Assembly: GCA_045648985.1 (NCBI GenBank)
Contig: JAZROZ010000028.1
Location: 1 to 64,000, forward strand
Direction: 5' to 3'
Length of the DNA stretch: 64,000 bases
Source of the DNA: SIG437 sp045648985
GTDB taxonomy: Bacteria > Bacillota > Clostridia > UBA1381 > UBA9506
The notes below the pieces were generated by a model. It worked only from the letters and a program-made list of their open reading frames with translations. It did no database searches and was not told the DNA's origin. A program made the position numbers and the translations under genes. Every line of letters begins with the position of its first letter. Position 1 is the stretch's first letter. Positions 25,435-32,935 of the stretch are shown here, piece after piece.

Positions 25435-25623
25435 ATGAAAGACGGTTCTTGTTTATTAGTTTGTGTGGATTTCAAGGGCAAGGAACATTCAGTTTATGGT
25501 GATAAAATTGCAGAAGTCCTTATGCACTTCTTTGAAGAAGAAGGACTGTCTTATACAATGGAAAAACAGGACTTAAAGACTTCTGGAAGTTACGAGTTCA
25601 AAGAAATATATAGATTAAAATAG
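25435..25623 (+). CDS. Hypothetical phage protein
   Basis: 62 residues from ATG 25435 after GGGAGTGATTTCT. Strand-helix-strand pattern (CLLVCVDFKGKEHSVYG, KIAEVLMHFFEEEGL, YEFKEIYRLK). No family recognised. Shared-start mini-gene. Confidence 0.55.
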   Translation: MKDGSCLLVCVDFKGKEHSVYGDKIAEVLMHFFEEEGLSYTMEKQDLKTSGSYEFKEIYRLK

Positions 25624-25635
25624 GGGTTGATTTCA

Positions 25636-25815
25636 ATGGCATTAGGATGCTTAACAGAGATTTTGGATGGTTTAGAGATAGATTATGACTCTTTGGTTAT
25701 TGATAAATTTGGTGTGCGTTTGGTGAAAGAAGTAGATAATAGAGAGATTCCTATTATCTGGACTGATGATTATGAAAAATTTGAAAAAATAATAGATATG
25801 ATAAAAGGAGTTTGA
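25636..25815 (+). CDS. Hypothetical phage protein
   Basis: 59 residues from ATG 25636 after AGGGGTTGATTTCA. Acidic, with GCLTEILDGLEIDYDSLVI and EIPIIWTDDYEKFEKIIDMI. No family recognised. Shared-start mini-gene. Confidence 0.55.
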   Translation: MALGCLTEILDGLEIDYDSLVIDKFGVRLVKEVDNREIPIIWTDDYEKFEKIIDMIKGV

Positions 25816-25820
25816 TTTTT

Positions 25821-26381
25821 ATGAATTGGGTAATTTTGGTTTGTTATATATGTATATGTACTTTCTTTATAGTTTTTAATCATATTTTGATTAAAAGTAA
25901 AGCAAAGTTGATAGAAGAAAAAAGTGAATTGTATAAAGAAAATTTACATATAAATGAGGAACTTGCTAAAACAAAAGAAAAGCAAGAAGATTATGATAAA
26001 GAGTTGTTGGGTAAAAACAGAACAATAAACTTTTATGAGAGTATTTATGATGGTATAAAAGAAATATCAAATATAGTGGGTTCAAGACAAGTGAGATTGA
26101 ATAATATTTCAATTTTTAGTGATATGCGCCCAGATATTATAAAACGCACTTATTTCAATGGACGTGCAGAATCACAAACACATATAGGTTACATTAACTA
26201 CATCTCTAAAGAACTCATAGAGTGTCGTGTTCAAGTTTCAGTATATGATGAGGCTAAATTCAATGAGTTTAAGAGAAGAATTACAGATTATATTCAAAAG
26301 TGTGGCTATACAGTTGAAGGAATTGGGTATTTACATTTAGATAAAGAGATTTCTGTGTTATTTGAGGGGGTCTTAAAATGA
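25821..26381 (+). CDS. Membrane-anchored coiled-coil protein before endolysin
   Basis: 186 residues from ATG 25821 after AAAGGAGTTTGATTTTT. N-terminal TM helix (WVILVCYICICTFFIVFNHI, residues 3-22) followed by a coiled coil of about 45 residues (LIEEKSELYKENLHINEELA, KTKEKQEDYDKELL). Its last four bases overlap the endolysin start. This position suggests a link to lysis, for example a holin-like or regulatory protein, but the long soluble part is not typical of holins. Confidence 0.55.
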   Translation: MNWVILVCYICICTFFIVFNHILIKSKAKLIEEKSELYKENLHINEELAKTKEKQEDYDKELLGKNRTINFYESIYDGIKEISNIVGSRQVRLNNISIFSDMRPDIIKRTYFNGRAESQTHIGYINYISKELIECRVQVSVYDEAKFNEFKRRITDYIQKCGYTVEGIGYLHLDKEISVLFEGVLK

Positions 26382-27094
26382 ATTTGAAAAAGTTAATTTT
26401 GACTAAAAATGATTGCTATAAAGCAGGTAAATATATAAAACCTACGGGTATAATGGTTCATTCAACAGGTGCAAATAATCCAAATTTAAAGCGCTATGTA
26501 GGACCTGATGATGGTATGCTGGGTGTCAATACATACAACAACCATTGGAATATGTCAGGTGTTGGAGCGTGTGTTCATGCTTTTATAGGAAAATTAAAGG
26601 ATGGCTCTATTGCTACATATCAAACACTACCTTGGACTATGAGAGGCTGGCATTGTGCAGGTAGTGGTAATAATAATTTGATTTCTTTTGAGATATGTGA
26701 AGATGGATTATCAGATAAAATATATTTTGGAGAAGTATATCAAGAAGCAGTAGAATTATGTGTTTATTTGTGTAAAGAGTATAATTTAAGTCCAGATAGT
26801 ATTATTTGTCATAGTGAGGGTTATAAAAAAGGTGTAGCAAGTAATCATGGGGATGTTACGCATTGGTTTCCAAAGCATAATAAATCTATGGAAACTTTTA
26901 GAGCAGATGTTAAAAAGGGTTTAGAGGACAAGCCAGAACTCACTTCTGCTAATGATATTACTTGGGAACTTAATCATAGTCACTTCCCTATAACTGATAC
27001 AAAGAAATTTGTAACAGAGTTAGAGCAGGCAAGACTTGATAATTCCTCATTATATTGGGGTTATTATAAGATAGCAAATAGAATAAAAAATTAA
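26378..27094 (+). CDS. Endolysin, N-acetylmuramoyl-L-alanine amidase
   Basis: 238 residues from ATG 26378 after GAGGGGG. Amidase_2/PGRP domain at about 15-165: the zinc ligand His in IMVHSTGANN, YNNHWNMSGVGACVHAFIGK, the catalytic region QTLPWTMRGWHCAGSGN, ISFEICEDGL, and the second ligand region IICHSEGYKKG with GDVTHWFPKHN. The C-terminal 60 residues are a small unknown segment that may bind cell wall. It would cleave the amide bond between MurNAc and the stem peptide. It lies upstream of the packaging genes, not after the tail genes as in many siphoviruses. Confidence 0.88.
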   Translation: MNLKKLILTKNDCYKAGKYIKPTGIMVHSTGANNPNLKRYVGPDDGMLGVNTYNNHWNMSGVGACVHAFIGKLKDGSIATYQTLPWTMRGWHCAGSGNNNLISFEICEDGLSDKIYFGEVYQEAVELCVYLCKEYNLSPDSIICHSEGYKKGVASNHGDVTHWFPKHNKSMETFRADVKKGLEDKPELTSANDITWELNHSHFPITDTKKFVTELEQARLDNSSLYWGYYKIANRIKN

Positions 27095-27114
27095 TTTGGA
27101 CATAAATATATAGT

Positions 27115-27151
27115 TTGGACATAAATTGATGCATATATAGATATAATTAAT
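27115..27151 (+). promoter_or_regulatory. Bipartite phage element, copy B
   Basis: TTGGACATAAATTGATGC at 27115 and ATTAAT at 27146 (31 bp). A second first-half copy lies just upstream at 27096. It stands at the entrance of the 630 bp gene-free stretch, upstream of the tRNA-like elements. Confidence 0.6.
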
Positions 27152-27307
27152 AGAAGATATTATATATTATTATGAAAATATAAAAAATGACTCGTTTAAT
27201 TCTTGATTTTATATAGATATTATCAAGAGTTTTACATATTGGTTATGGTGTGAGAAGTTTGGGGTTTTTCATTATATTTTTTTCCTACCTTTCATTTTTA
27301 TAATATT

Positions 27308-27359
27308 TAGTGGGTATAGGTACAGGCAAAGCCTTTTAGGTGCAATTCCTAAACCACTA
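27308..27359 (+). ncRNA. tRNA-like element 1 (acceptor and T-arm, shortened)
   Basis: 5' TAGTGG (27308) pairs with CCACTA (27354). Next to the 3' strand is a T-arm-like hairpin: TTTAGG, loop TGCAATT, CCTAAA. The total is 52 nt, so there is no room for both a D-arm and an anticodon arm. Directly after it lies a hairpin CCTGC-AAGA-GCAGG. Confidence 0.5.
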
Positions 27360-27415
27360 TTCCTGCAAGAGCAGGTATCATATTAATTTCTTTTTTCATT
27401 AAAGGGAAATCATCT

Positions 27416-27472
27416 CCTTTGGTAGTGGTAGCACGGGTGCTTAACTTGGGGGTTCAACTCCCCCATATCACA
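27416..27472 (+). ncRNA. tRNA-like element 2 (D-loop and T-arm signatures)
   Basis: Contains GGTAGTGGTAGCAC, like a D-arm, and a perfect T-arm: TGGGGG, loop TTCAACT, CCCCCA at 27447-27465. GGTTCAANTCC is the standard T-loop consensus. The following TATCACA would be the 3' acceptor strand, but no matching TGTGATA is found upstream. Confidence 0.5.
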
Positions 27473-27484
27473 TTTTTATTCTGA

Positions 27485-27540
27485 AAAACACACACAGCAA
27501 CTTTATTTGGTTTGATAGGTTCAACTCCTAAATGTGTTTT
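27485..27540 (+). ncRNA. tRNA-like element 3 (8 bp acceptor stem, T-arm)
   Basis: AAAACACA (27485) pairs perfectly with TGTGTTTT (27533). Between them is a T-arm TAGG, loop TTCAACT, CCTA (27516-27530), with only 23 nt left for the rest. Total 56 nt, clearly shorter than a standard 73-nt tRNA. Confidence 0.55.
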
Positions 27541-27560
27541 GTGAATAATTTTTAAATTGC

Positions 27561-27625
27561 ATGTAGCGGTTATTTTTATTACATCGGGAGACTGTGGTGC
27601 AGGTTCAAGTCCTGTGTGGCTACAT
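27561..27625 (+). ncRNA. tRNA-like element 4 (7 bp acceptor stem, T-arm)
   Basis: ATGTAGC (27561) pairs perfectly with GCTACAT (27619). T-arm GCAGG, loop TTCAAGT, CCTGT at 27599-27615. About 31 nt between the 5' acceptor strand and the T-arm leave room for one arm. Total 65 nt. Confidence 0.55.
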
Positions 27626-27626
27626 A

Positions 27627-27700
27627 GTAGGCATTAGCTTAATTTGTTTTGGTAGAGCACAGTGTATTTATAAATACTAATAAAAATATTTATTCACAAG
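27627..27700 (+). ncRNA. tRNA-like element 5 (D-arm and anticodon-arm-like)
   Basis: TTAGCTTAATTTGTTTTGG followed by TAGAGCA (27634-27659) matches a D-arm, and AGTGT...ATACT (27661-27678) forms a five-pair stem with an eight-base loop ATTTATAA. A T-arm and 3' acceptor strand are not clear. It could be a decayed tRNA. Confidence 0.4.
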
Positions 27701-27760
27701 CAATTTAATTTTTTATATAGGTCAGTGGATGATAAGACTTTATCAGTAGGAGTGATTTAT

Positions 27761-28525
27761 ATGAAAAAAGATGAAAAATTGTTTCATAGTTGTCCTTATA
27801 GAGAGGACTTGAGTGGTTTTAGGTGTGCTTTAGAGTGTTCTGATGAATGTCCAATGCACCCAGACTATGAGCCTAAAGAAAATTACTCAGATGCTCTAAA
27901 TCAAGCGTATGATGCAGGTTGGGAGCAGGGTTATAAAAAAGGATACATACAGGCTATGGAAGATGAAGATGCTTGGGTAGATGAAGAAGATAAAGAAGAT
28001 TTTGAGCCTATAGAGTGGAAAGTATCAGATATGACTCATACAACTCTAAAAACCTATGGTTTATCAGAATATGAAGAAGATGAAGAAGATTATGAAATTT
28101 ATGAGAAATTATTTCAATCAGGTGATTTAGAGCCAGAAGTTGCTAAAGCGTATGAAATAGGTAAAAATTACGGTTTTGATTTAGGTTTAGCAGAGTGTTC
28201 TTCAAGTATGGAAAGTTCTTATTTAGAGGGTTATAAAGATGCAATCACAGGTGAGCCTTGTTTTATAGAAGATGAAGAGATTGAAGATATTTTAGAAGAT
28301 ATAAGAGATAGAAAAAAAGAGTATAATTTAAGTTATGATACAGAGTTTTTAAGTTTGGTAAAAGAAATTCAAAAAAATGTTTGTCAGTTACATAAATATA
28401 GTGATAATCAAGAGTTTAAGCGTAGTACTTATGATATTTTACACTTATTAACTGAACTTACACAACTTATGGTAATGAAACCTGTTTATGATTATTGGGT
28501 AAGATTAGAAGATATAGAAGATTAA
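27761..28525 (+). CDS. Acidic hypothetical phage protein
   Basis: 254 residues from ATG 27761 after AGGAGTGATTTAT, the shared mini-gene start region. N-terminal Cys-rich part LFHSCPYREDLSGFRCALEC then SDECPMHPDYEP could bind metal. Tyr-Gly-rich helical repeats follow (AYDAGWEQGYKKGYIQAMED near 50 and AYEIGKNYGFDLGLAE near 135), with very acidic linkers. The end is a helix (TYDILHLLTELTQLMVMKPV). No family recognised. It is the last gene before the packaging module and ends at a terminator. Confidence 0.6.
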   Translation: MKKDEKLFHSCPYREDLSGFRCALECSDECPMHPDYEPKENYSDALNQAYDAGWEQGYKKGYIQAMEDEDAWVDEEDKEDFEPIEWKVSDMTHTTLKTYGLSEYEEDEEDYEIYEKLFQSGDLEPEVAKAYEIGKNYGFDLGLAECSSSMESSYLEGYKDAITGEPCFIEDEEIEDILEDIRDRKKEYNLSYDTEFLSLVKEIQKNVCQLHKYSDNQEFKRSTYDILHLLTELTQLMVMKPVYDYWVRLEDIED

Positions 28526-28543
28526 ATTAAATAGATTTTAGAG

Positions 28544-28588
28544 CGCCTTTGAGCACCATTTATTATTTGGTTCTCAAAGGCGTTTTTT
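28544..28588 (+). terminator. Rho-independent terminator
   Basis: CGCCTTTGAG (28544) and CTCAAAGGCG (28573) form a perfect 10 bp stem followed by TTTTTT. It separates the early/mid block from the packaging and structural genes. Confidence 0.9.
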
Positions 28589-28647
28589 ACTTTATAAAAA
28601 TCGTTATTGGTGGTAAATGGCGGTAAGAAAAAGTGAGGTGGTATAGA

Positions 28648-29124
28648 GTGAAAGAGACTGAGAGGATGAAGAAGTCATTTGAACTTTATGCTGCTTTGGG
28701 TGAAGATAGGAATTATGCGAAAGTATCAGAGTTGACAGGAATTCCACTTCGTAGTATAGAGCGTTGGGGTTCAGAGTTCAAATGGCAGGAAAAGTTAGAG
28801 AAAAAAGAGAGAGAACAGAAAGAAAAATATAGAGCACAGTATGAGAAATTGGCAGAGTTACAGTTGAAAATTAAGACAACCTGTGCTGAAAAGTATTTAG
28901 AGTATATAGAGAGTAAGTCAAAGATTTCAGATTATAAAGAGTATATGAGCATAGTGGGTACTGACATTGATTTGAACTTTTTGGGTTTAGTTAATAGCCC
29001 TTCGGGCGTTGAGGAGCAGTCAGCGTGTGCGACGTCAAATACAGTTGATACGCCTGAAACAAAAAGTGTAATTGCTCAAATAGAGACTTCTTTACAGGCT
29101 TTGGGTGGTGAAGAAGATGACTGA
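28648..29124 (+). CDS. Terminase small subunit
   Basis: 158 residues from GTG 28648, 6 bp after GAGGTGG. The N-terminal helix-turn-helix AKVSELTGIPLRSIERWGSE fits the DNA-recognition domain of small terminases, followed by a charged coiled-coil oligomerisation helix (WQEKLEKKEREQKEKYRAQY) and a flexible C-terminus. It recognises the pac or cos site and recruits the large subunit. Its end overlaps the start of the large subunit by 8 bp, the usual arrangement. Confidence 0.8.
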   Translation: MKETERMKKSFELYAALGEDRNYAKVSELTGIPLRSIERWGSEFKWQEKLEKKEREQKEKYRAQYEKLAELQLKIKTTCAEKYLEYIESKSKISDYKEYMSIVGTDIDLNFLGLVNSPSGVEEQSACATSNTVDTPETKSVIAQIETSLQALGGEEDD

Positions 29125-30325
29125 ATTGTTAAGTAAAAGGCAGTTAATCACAATCAGAGATTTAGGAAAGCATTATATAGAGATACATTATGGTCCTTTT
29201 GGTTGTGGTAAGACTTTTAGTATATGTATGGGTGCAGGTTTGAAGTTTAGAGAGACACCTCCCCCTCCTGGTGATGGTGTTGTATTGGTAGTAGGTAAAA
29301 CAATGTCTGCTGCAAAAGCCAATGTTTGTAGTGTATGGGCAGCATTGTTTGGTAAGAACTTTAAGTATGATTCAGGTAGAAAAGATGGTTATGAAAAAGA
29401 TGGTTTTATTTTTGGTCATAAATTTCGTTTGGTTGGTCTTAATGATGCAAATGCAGAATCTCGTATAAGAGGTGCAAATGCTTATTGCATTATAGGTGAT
29501 GAAATCAGTACTTGGAGTGAAGAAAACTACAACAAAATAATGGGTAGATTGAGAAGTGAACTTCCTAAAGGTTGGAGTGATTATTGGTTTGTGGGTAGTA
29601 CAAATCCTGACTCACCTATTCATTGGCTAAAAAAAGAAATAGATAGAGAAGATTCAGATATTCACTTTGTAAAATGGAGTGAGTTTGACAATATAACTTC
29701 TGGTGCTGTTGAGTACTACAGGAAGTTAAAAGAAAGGTATAAGTACCATAAAGCCTATTATCAAAGATATGTTCTTGGTGAGTGGGCTGCAAGTGAAGGT
29801 CTTGTTTATAGTTGTTTTGATGAAGAAGAGCATATTTTGACGTGCCAACAGATACGTCAGTTAGAGTTCAAAGAGTATAGATTAGGTGTAGATTTTGGAC
29901 TAAATAATCCAACTGCAATTTTACTTATAGGTAAAACAGTTGGTGATGAGTGGGTTGTATTAAAAGAAAAATATCTACCTAAGACAACTCTAACAGAAGT
30001 TTATCAAGCATTTATTGAGATAATGCTTGATAAACGCATAAAAAACATATATTTAGACCCTTCTGCTTTGGCTCTAAAAGATAAGTTAAAAGAAGTGGGT
30101 ATTTACAACTTTAAGGATGCTAACAACTCTGTAAAAGAGGGCATACAGACGGTTTATGACTGCTTTACTTCACAAAGACTTTTTATAAGTGAAGAATGTG
30201 TAAATTTAAAAGGTGAGCTATTTACTTATTGTTATAAAAAAGATGGTTCTGATGATGTGGTAAAAGAGCATGACCACGCGTGTGATGCTTTAAGATATGC
30301 AATTATGGGTGAAAGGAGTGATTAA
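29117..30325 (+). CDS. Terminase large subunit
   Basis: 402 residues from ATG 29117. ATPase domain: Walker A GPFGCGKTFS at about 26-35, adenine-side segment VVGKTMSAAKANV, Walker B CIIGDEIST at about 124-132, and the coupling motif FVGSTNPDSP. The RNase-H-like nuclease follows with YRLGVDFGLNNPTAILL, IYLDPSALALKDKL and KEHDHACDALRYAIMG, which provide the Asp ligands. This is the terminase_6/PBSX-type motor that cuts and pumps DNA into the prohead. Confidence 0.93.
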   Translation: MTELLSKRQLITIRDLGKHYIEIHYGPFGCGKTFSICMGAGLKFRETPPPPGDGVVLVVGKTMSAAKANVCSVWAALFGKNFKYDSGRKDGYEKDGFIFGHKFRLVGLNDANAESRIRGANAYCIIGDEISTWSEENYNKIMGRLRSELPKGWSDYWFVGSTNPDSPIHWLKKEIDREDSDIHFVKWSEFDNITSGAVEYYRKLKERYKYHKAYYQRYVLGEWAASEGLVYSCFDEEEHILTCQQIRQLEFKEYRLGVDFGLNNPTAILLIGKTVGDEWVVLKEKYLPKTTLTEVYQAFIEIMLDKRIKNIYLDPSALALKDKLKEVGIYNFKDANNSVKEGIQTVYDCFTSQRLFISEECVNLKGELFTYCYKKDGSDDVVKEHDHACDALRYAIMGERSD

Positions 30326-30327
30326 GA

Positions 30328-31893
30328 GTGAATTATGCAATTATAGGTGGTAAAGAAAATAATGCAAATTATAGTGAATTGACTGAAAATAATTTCTCTA
30401 TTTTTAATGATTCAGATTGTATATGGCAAAATACCTTTCCATACTCTGTGGGAGATACTTTTCCAACAGAAAATATACAAAAAAGAGCAGATAGATATAA
30501 GACTAACAAGTTTTTGTATGGGTGTAAATATGACAAAGTTTATCCTAACTTGATTAATTTTTCAGATGTTTGGAAAAAGCCTTTATCAAATCTTCCTATA
30601 CTTCAACTTTTACCTAATCTGCCTGATTATCGTGAAATAACTGAAACAAATGTTGATTTATTAGCGGCTAAACAACCAAAAATTGATGGAGATTTTGAAG
30701 TAGATAAATTAAATAAAGTCTTATTAGGCTCAAATTTCACTTCTGCTTGTCAAGATATTATTCGTAATTGTATCAGATATGGTAATGATGTTAAGCGTTT
30801 ATCTTTTACTTCTAATGGGTTGAAAATTGTAGATATGCCTGTTAAGTGTTGGGAGCCTTGGGTAAGTGAAAATGACTCAACAGAGATAGAGTGTAATTTG
30901 TTTTATAACATTTTTGAACAAAATGGTGTGAAATATGTAGAGTTTATCTCTTACTTAAAGGATGGTACAGTAGAAAAACGCAAATTTTTATATCTAAATG
31001 GAAAATTGGGTGATTTGGTAGAAGAAAGCATAGATAAACCTTTTGATATTTCTCCTATCATAGTTTTTACAGGTTATTCTTTGGATGGTTCTGTTATAGG
31101 TGAAGACTTGTATCAATATTGGGAGGCCTCAATAGCAGCAAGTATTAGAGCCTTTGGGGTTATACTCCAACTTTTAGAGAGGACAAAGGACATAACAAAG
31201 ATTATGCCTGCTTCTGCAACTCAAAGAGATGAAACAAGTGGTGCTACTTATGATAATGGCTCTGACACAATTCTTTATGAAGATTTGAGTAATCCTGTCA
31301 AGGTTGAGTATGTTTCACCTACTCTTATGATAAATGAGGCAATCTCTATCTATGAATTATCACTTAAAAGATTAAGTCGTGATACATCTCTATCTTTCTC
31401 TATGTATGACACAAAAGAGTTAGGTAGTAATGCAAGTGGTAAGAGTTTGAAGATGAGTATGTATAAAACTGAATTGAGAGCAACAACTTTTAAGACTTCT
31501 ATTATAAGAACCTTAAAAGAGTTGATTTATAAAATTGCTCTATTCTATGGTATAGAGATTGATTTTTCTGATTTCACAGTTACTTGGGAAAGTGGTTTCA
31601 TACAGGATGATGAAGAGTTGACAAATATAGTAAATATGAGAAATGGTGGTATTCCTACTTTAAGTCTTGAAGATAGTATTGCTATATTAGACGATTTAAC
31701 CCCTTCAGAAGCCAAAAAGAAGGCAGATGGTATCTTATGCCTCGTTAAAGATAAAACTGAGACAGAGAGCGAAATAGACACCAATTTGACCATTACAGAG
31801 GAAACAATGACAAGAAGTGATGAAAAAGAAGAAGAAAATGTGAAAGAAAACACAGAATCACCATTTGGGGGGAGTGATATAAATGCAAATTAA
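30328..31893 (+). CDS. Phage portal protein
   Basis: 521 residues from GTG 30328, after AAAGGAGTG. SPP1/gp6-like portal: N-terminal ADRYKTNKFLYGCKYDKVYP, a central wing with VKCWEPWVSENDSTEIE and FNGYS-type strand segments, the crown/stem helices AASIRAFGVILQLLERTKDI and ISIYELSLKRLSRDTSLSFS with GSNASGKSLKMSMYKTEL, and the C-terminal helix RNGGIPTLSLEDSIAILDDL. It forms the dodecameric DNA channel at the capsid vertex. Starts three bases after the terminase stop. Confidence 0.9.
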   Translation: MNYAIIGGKENNANYSELTENNFSIFNDSDCIWQNTFPYSVGDTFPTENIQKRADRYKTNKFLYGCKYDKVYPNLINFSDVWKKPLSNLPILQLLPNLPDYREITETNVDLLAAKQPKIDGDFEVDKLNKVLLGSNFTSACQDIIRNCIRYGNDVKRLSFTSNGLKIVDMPVKCWEPWVSENDSTEIECNLFYNIFEQNGVKYVEFISYLKDGTVEKRKFLYLNGKLGDLVEESIDKPFDISPIIVFTGYSLDGSVIGEDLYQYWEASIAASIRAFGVILQLLERTKDITKIMPASATQRDETSGATYDNGSDTILYEDLSNPVKVEYVSPTLMINEAISIYELSLKRLSRDTSLSFSMYDTKELGSNASGKSLKMSMYKTELRATTFKTSIIRTLKELIYKIALFYGIEIDFSDFTVTWESGFIQDDEELTNIVNMRNGGIPTLSLEDSIAILDDLTPSEAKKKADGILCLVKDKTETESEIDTNLTITEETMTRSDEKEEENVKENTESPFGGSDINAN

Positions 31894-32914
31894 AACAAAA
31901 AACTTTGTTCAAGGTCATCCTGATATGTTTAGTACACCTTCTTCTACTGACTTTGAACTTATCAAACACTTTCTAAAATCTGAAGATATTAAGCCAGAGG
32001 ACCTATTCGTTTATCCTATAAGGTTGTGTGATAACTGTAAAGATAGAGATGGTGAAATGTTTTCTGATGTTGCATTAGAGAGTATATCAAGATTAGCAGT
32101 TGGTGTAGTAGGTATAAAAAATCATGATTGGGTATCAGAGAATGCTCATTCAAGAATCTATAAAGCAGAAATTGAAGAAATTGACGGTATAAAGTCCGTT
32201 ATAGGTTATGCTTACACAATGGTTACAGACTCCACACAGGAGTTTATAAATAATATAAAATCTGGTTTGCTTCAAGAAATAAGTATTGGTTTTAGTGCTA
32301 AAAACTATGCAGAAGTAGATGGTATAAGAATTATTGAAGATGTTGAAGAAGTTTTTGAGTGGAGTTTTGTAGCAGTTCCAGCACAGCCAAAGGCTGGTGT
32401 AGTAAAAAATTTGTCGAAGGAGGTAGCAAGTATGGAATTAGAGGCTCGTTTAAAAGAGTTAGAACAGGAAATAGAAACAAAGTCTTTAAAACTTAAAGAA
32501 CTTGAAAATAGTGTGGCTGAAAAGGATGCAAAAATTACAGAGTTACAGACTGCTATTGTAGAGGCTACTATTAAATCTGCTGTTGATGGTGTAAAGAGTG
32601 GTTTTAAGTTCAAAAGTGCAAAAGCAGAAGAAATAGCAGATGGAGTTATTAGAGATATTGTTGCTATAACAGAAGATGGTACAGTTGAGGGTTGTGACCT
32701 TGCAGAACAGACCATCAAAGAGGAATATGACTTTTTATATGAAGAAGAAGCAGAATACGTTTCAGAGAAATCAACAGACGAGGAAGAATCTGATGCCAAA
32801 GGCGAAGAAACTGACGAGGATGAAGATAAAGTAGAAGTTAAGAATTATGCGTATATTGCAGATTCTATTGTTAAGAAGTCAAAAGAGTTAGATTTTACAT
32901 ATATAAAAAGATAA
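31883..32914 (+). CDS. Prohead protease fused to scaffold domain
   Basis: 343 residues. Residues about 30-180 are an HK97-type prohead protease (U35/S78): YPIRLCDNCKDRDGEMFSDV, the catalytic His in VGIKNHDW, IKSGLLQEISIGFSAKNY with the catalytic Ser in EISIGF, and EWSFVAVPAQPKAG. From residue 184 a long coiled coil (LEARLKELEQEIETKSLKLK) is followed by an acidic scaffold-like end (STDEEESDAKGEETDEDEDK). It would trim the capsid precursor and assist shell assembly. The start overlaps the portal stop by 11 bp. Confidence 0.87.
   Translation: MQIKTKNFVQGHPDMFSTPSSTDFELIKHFLKSEDIKPEDLFVYPIRLCDNCKDRDGEMFSDVALESISRLAVGVVGIKNHDWVSENAHSRIYKAEIEEIDGIKSVIGYAYTMVTDSTQEFINNIKSGLLQEISIGFSAKNYAEVDGIRIIEDVEEVFEWSFVAVPAQPKAGVVKNLSKEVASMELEARLKELEQEIETKSLKLKELENSVAEKDAKITELQTAIVEATIKSAVDGVKSGFKFKSAKAEEIADGVIRDIVAITEDGTVEGCDLAEQTIKEEYDFLYEEEAEYVSEKSTDEEESDAKGEETDEDEDKVEVKNYAYIADSIVKKSKELDFTYIKR
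32432..32914 (+). CDS. Nested scaffold protein, internal in-frame start
   Basis: An ATG at 32432 in the same frame as the protease gene is preceded by AAGGAGG with 8 bp spacing, the best ribosome site in the region. It would give a 160-residue scaffold alone (MELEARLKELEQEIET...). This mirrors lambda C/Nu3, where the scaffold is made from an internal start in the protease gene. Its use is inferred from the ribosome site. Confidence 0.7.
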   Translation: MELEARLKELEQEIETKSLKLKELENSVAEKDAKITELQTAIVEATIKSAVDGVKSGFKFKSAKAEEIADGVIRDIVAITEDGTVEGCDLAEQTIKEEYDFLYEEEAEYVSEKSTDEEESDAKGEETDEDEDKVEVKNYAYIADSIVKKSKELDFTYIKR

Positions 32915-32935
32915 TAAAGAGAGGGGTTTTTAATT

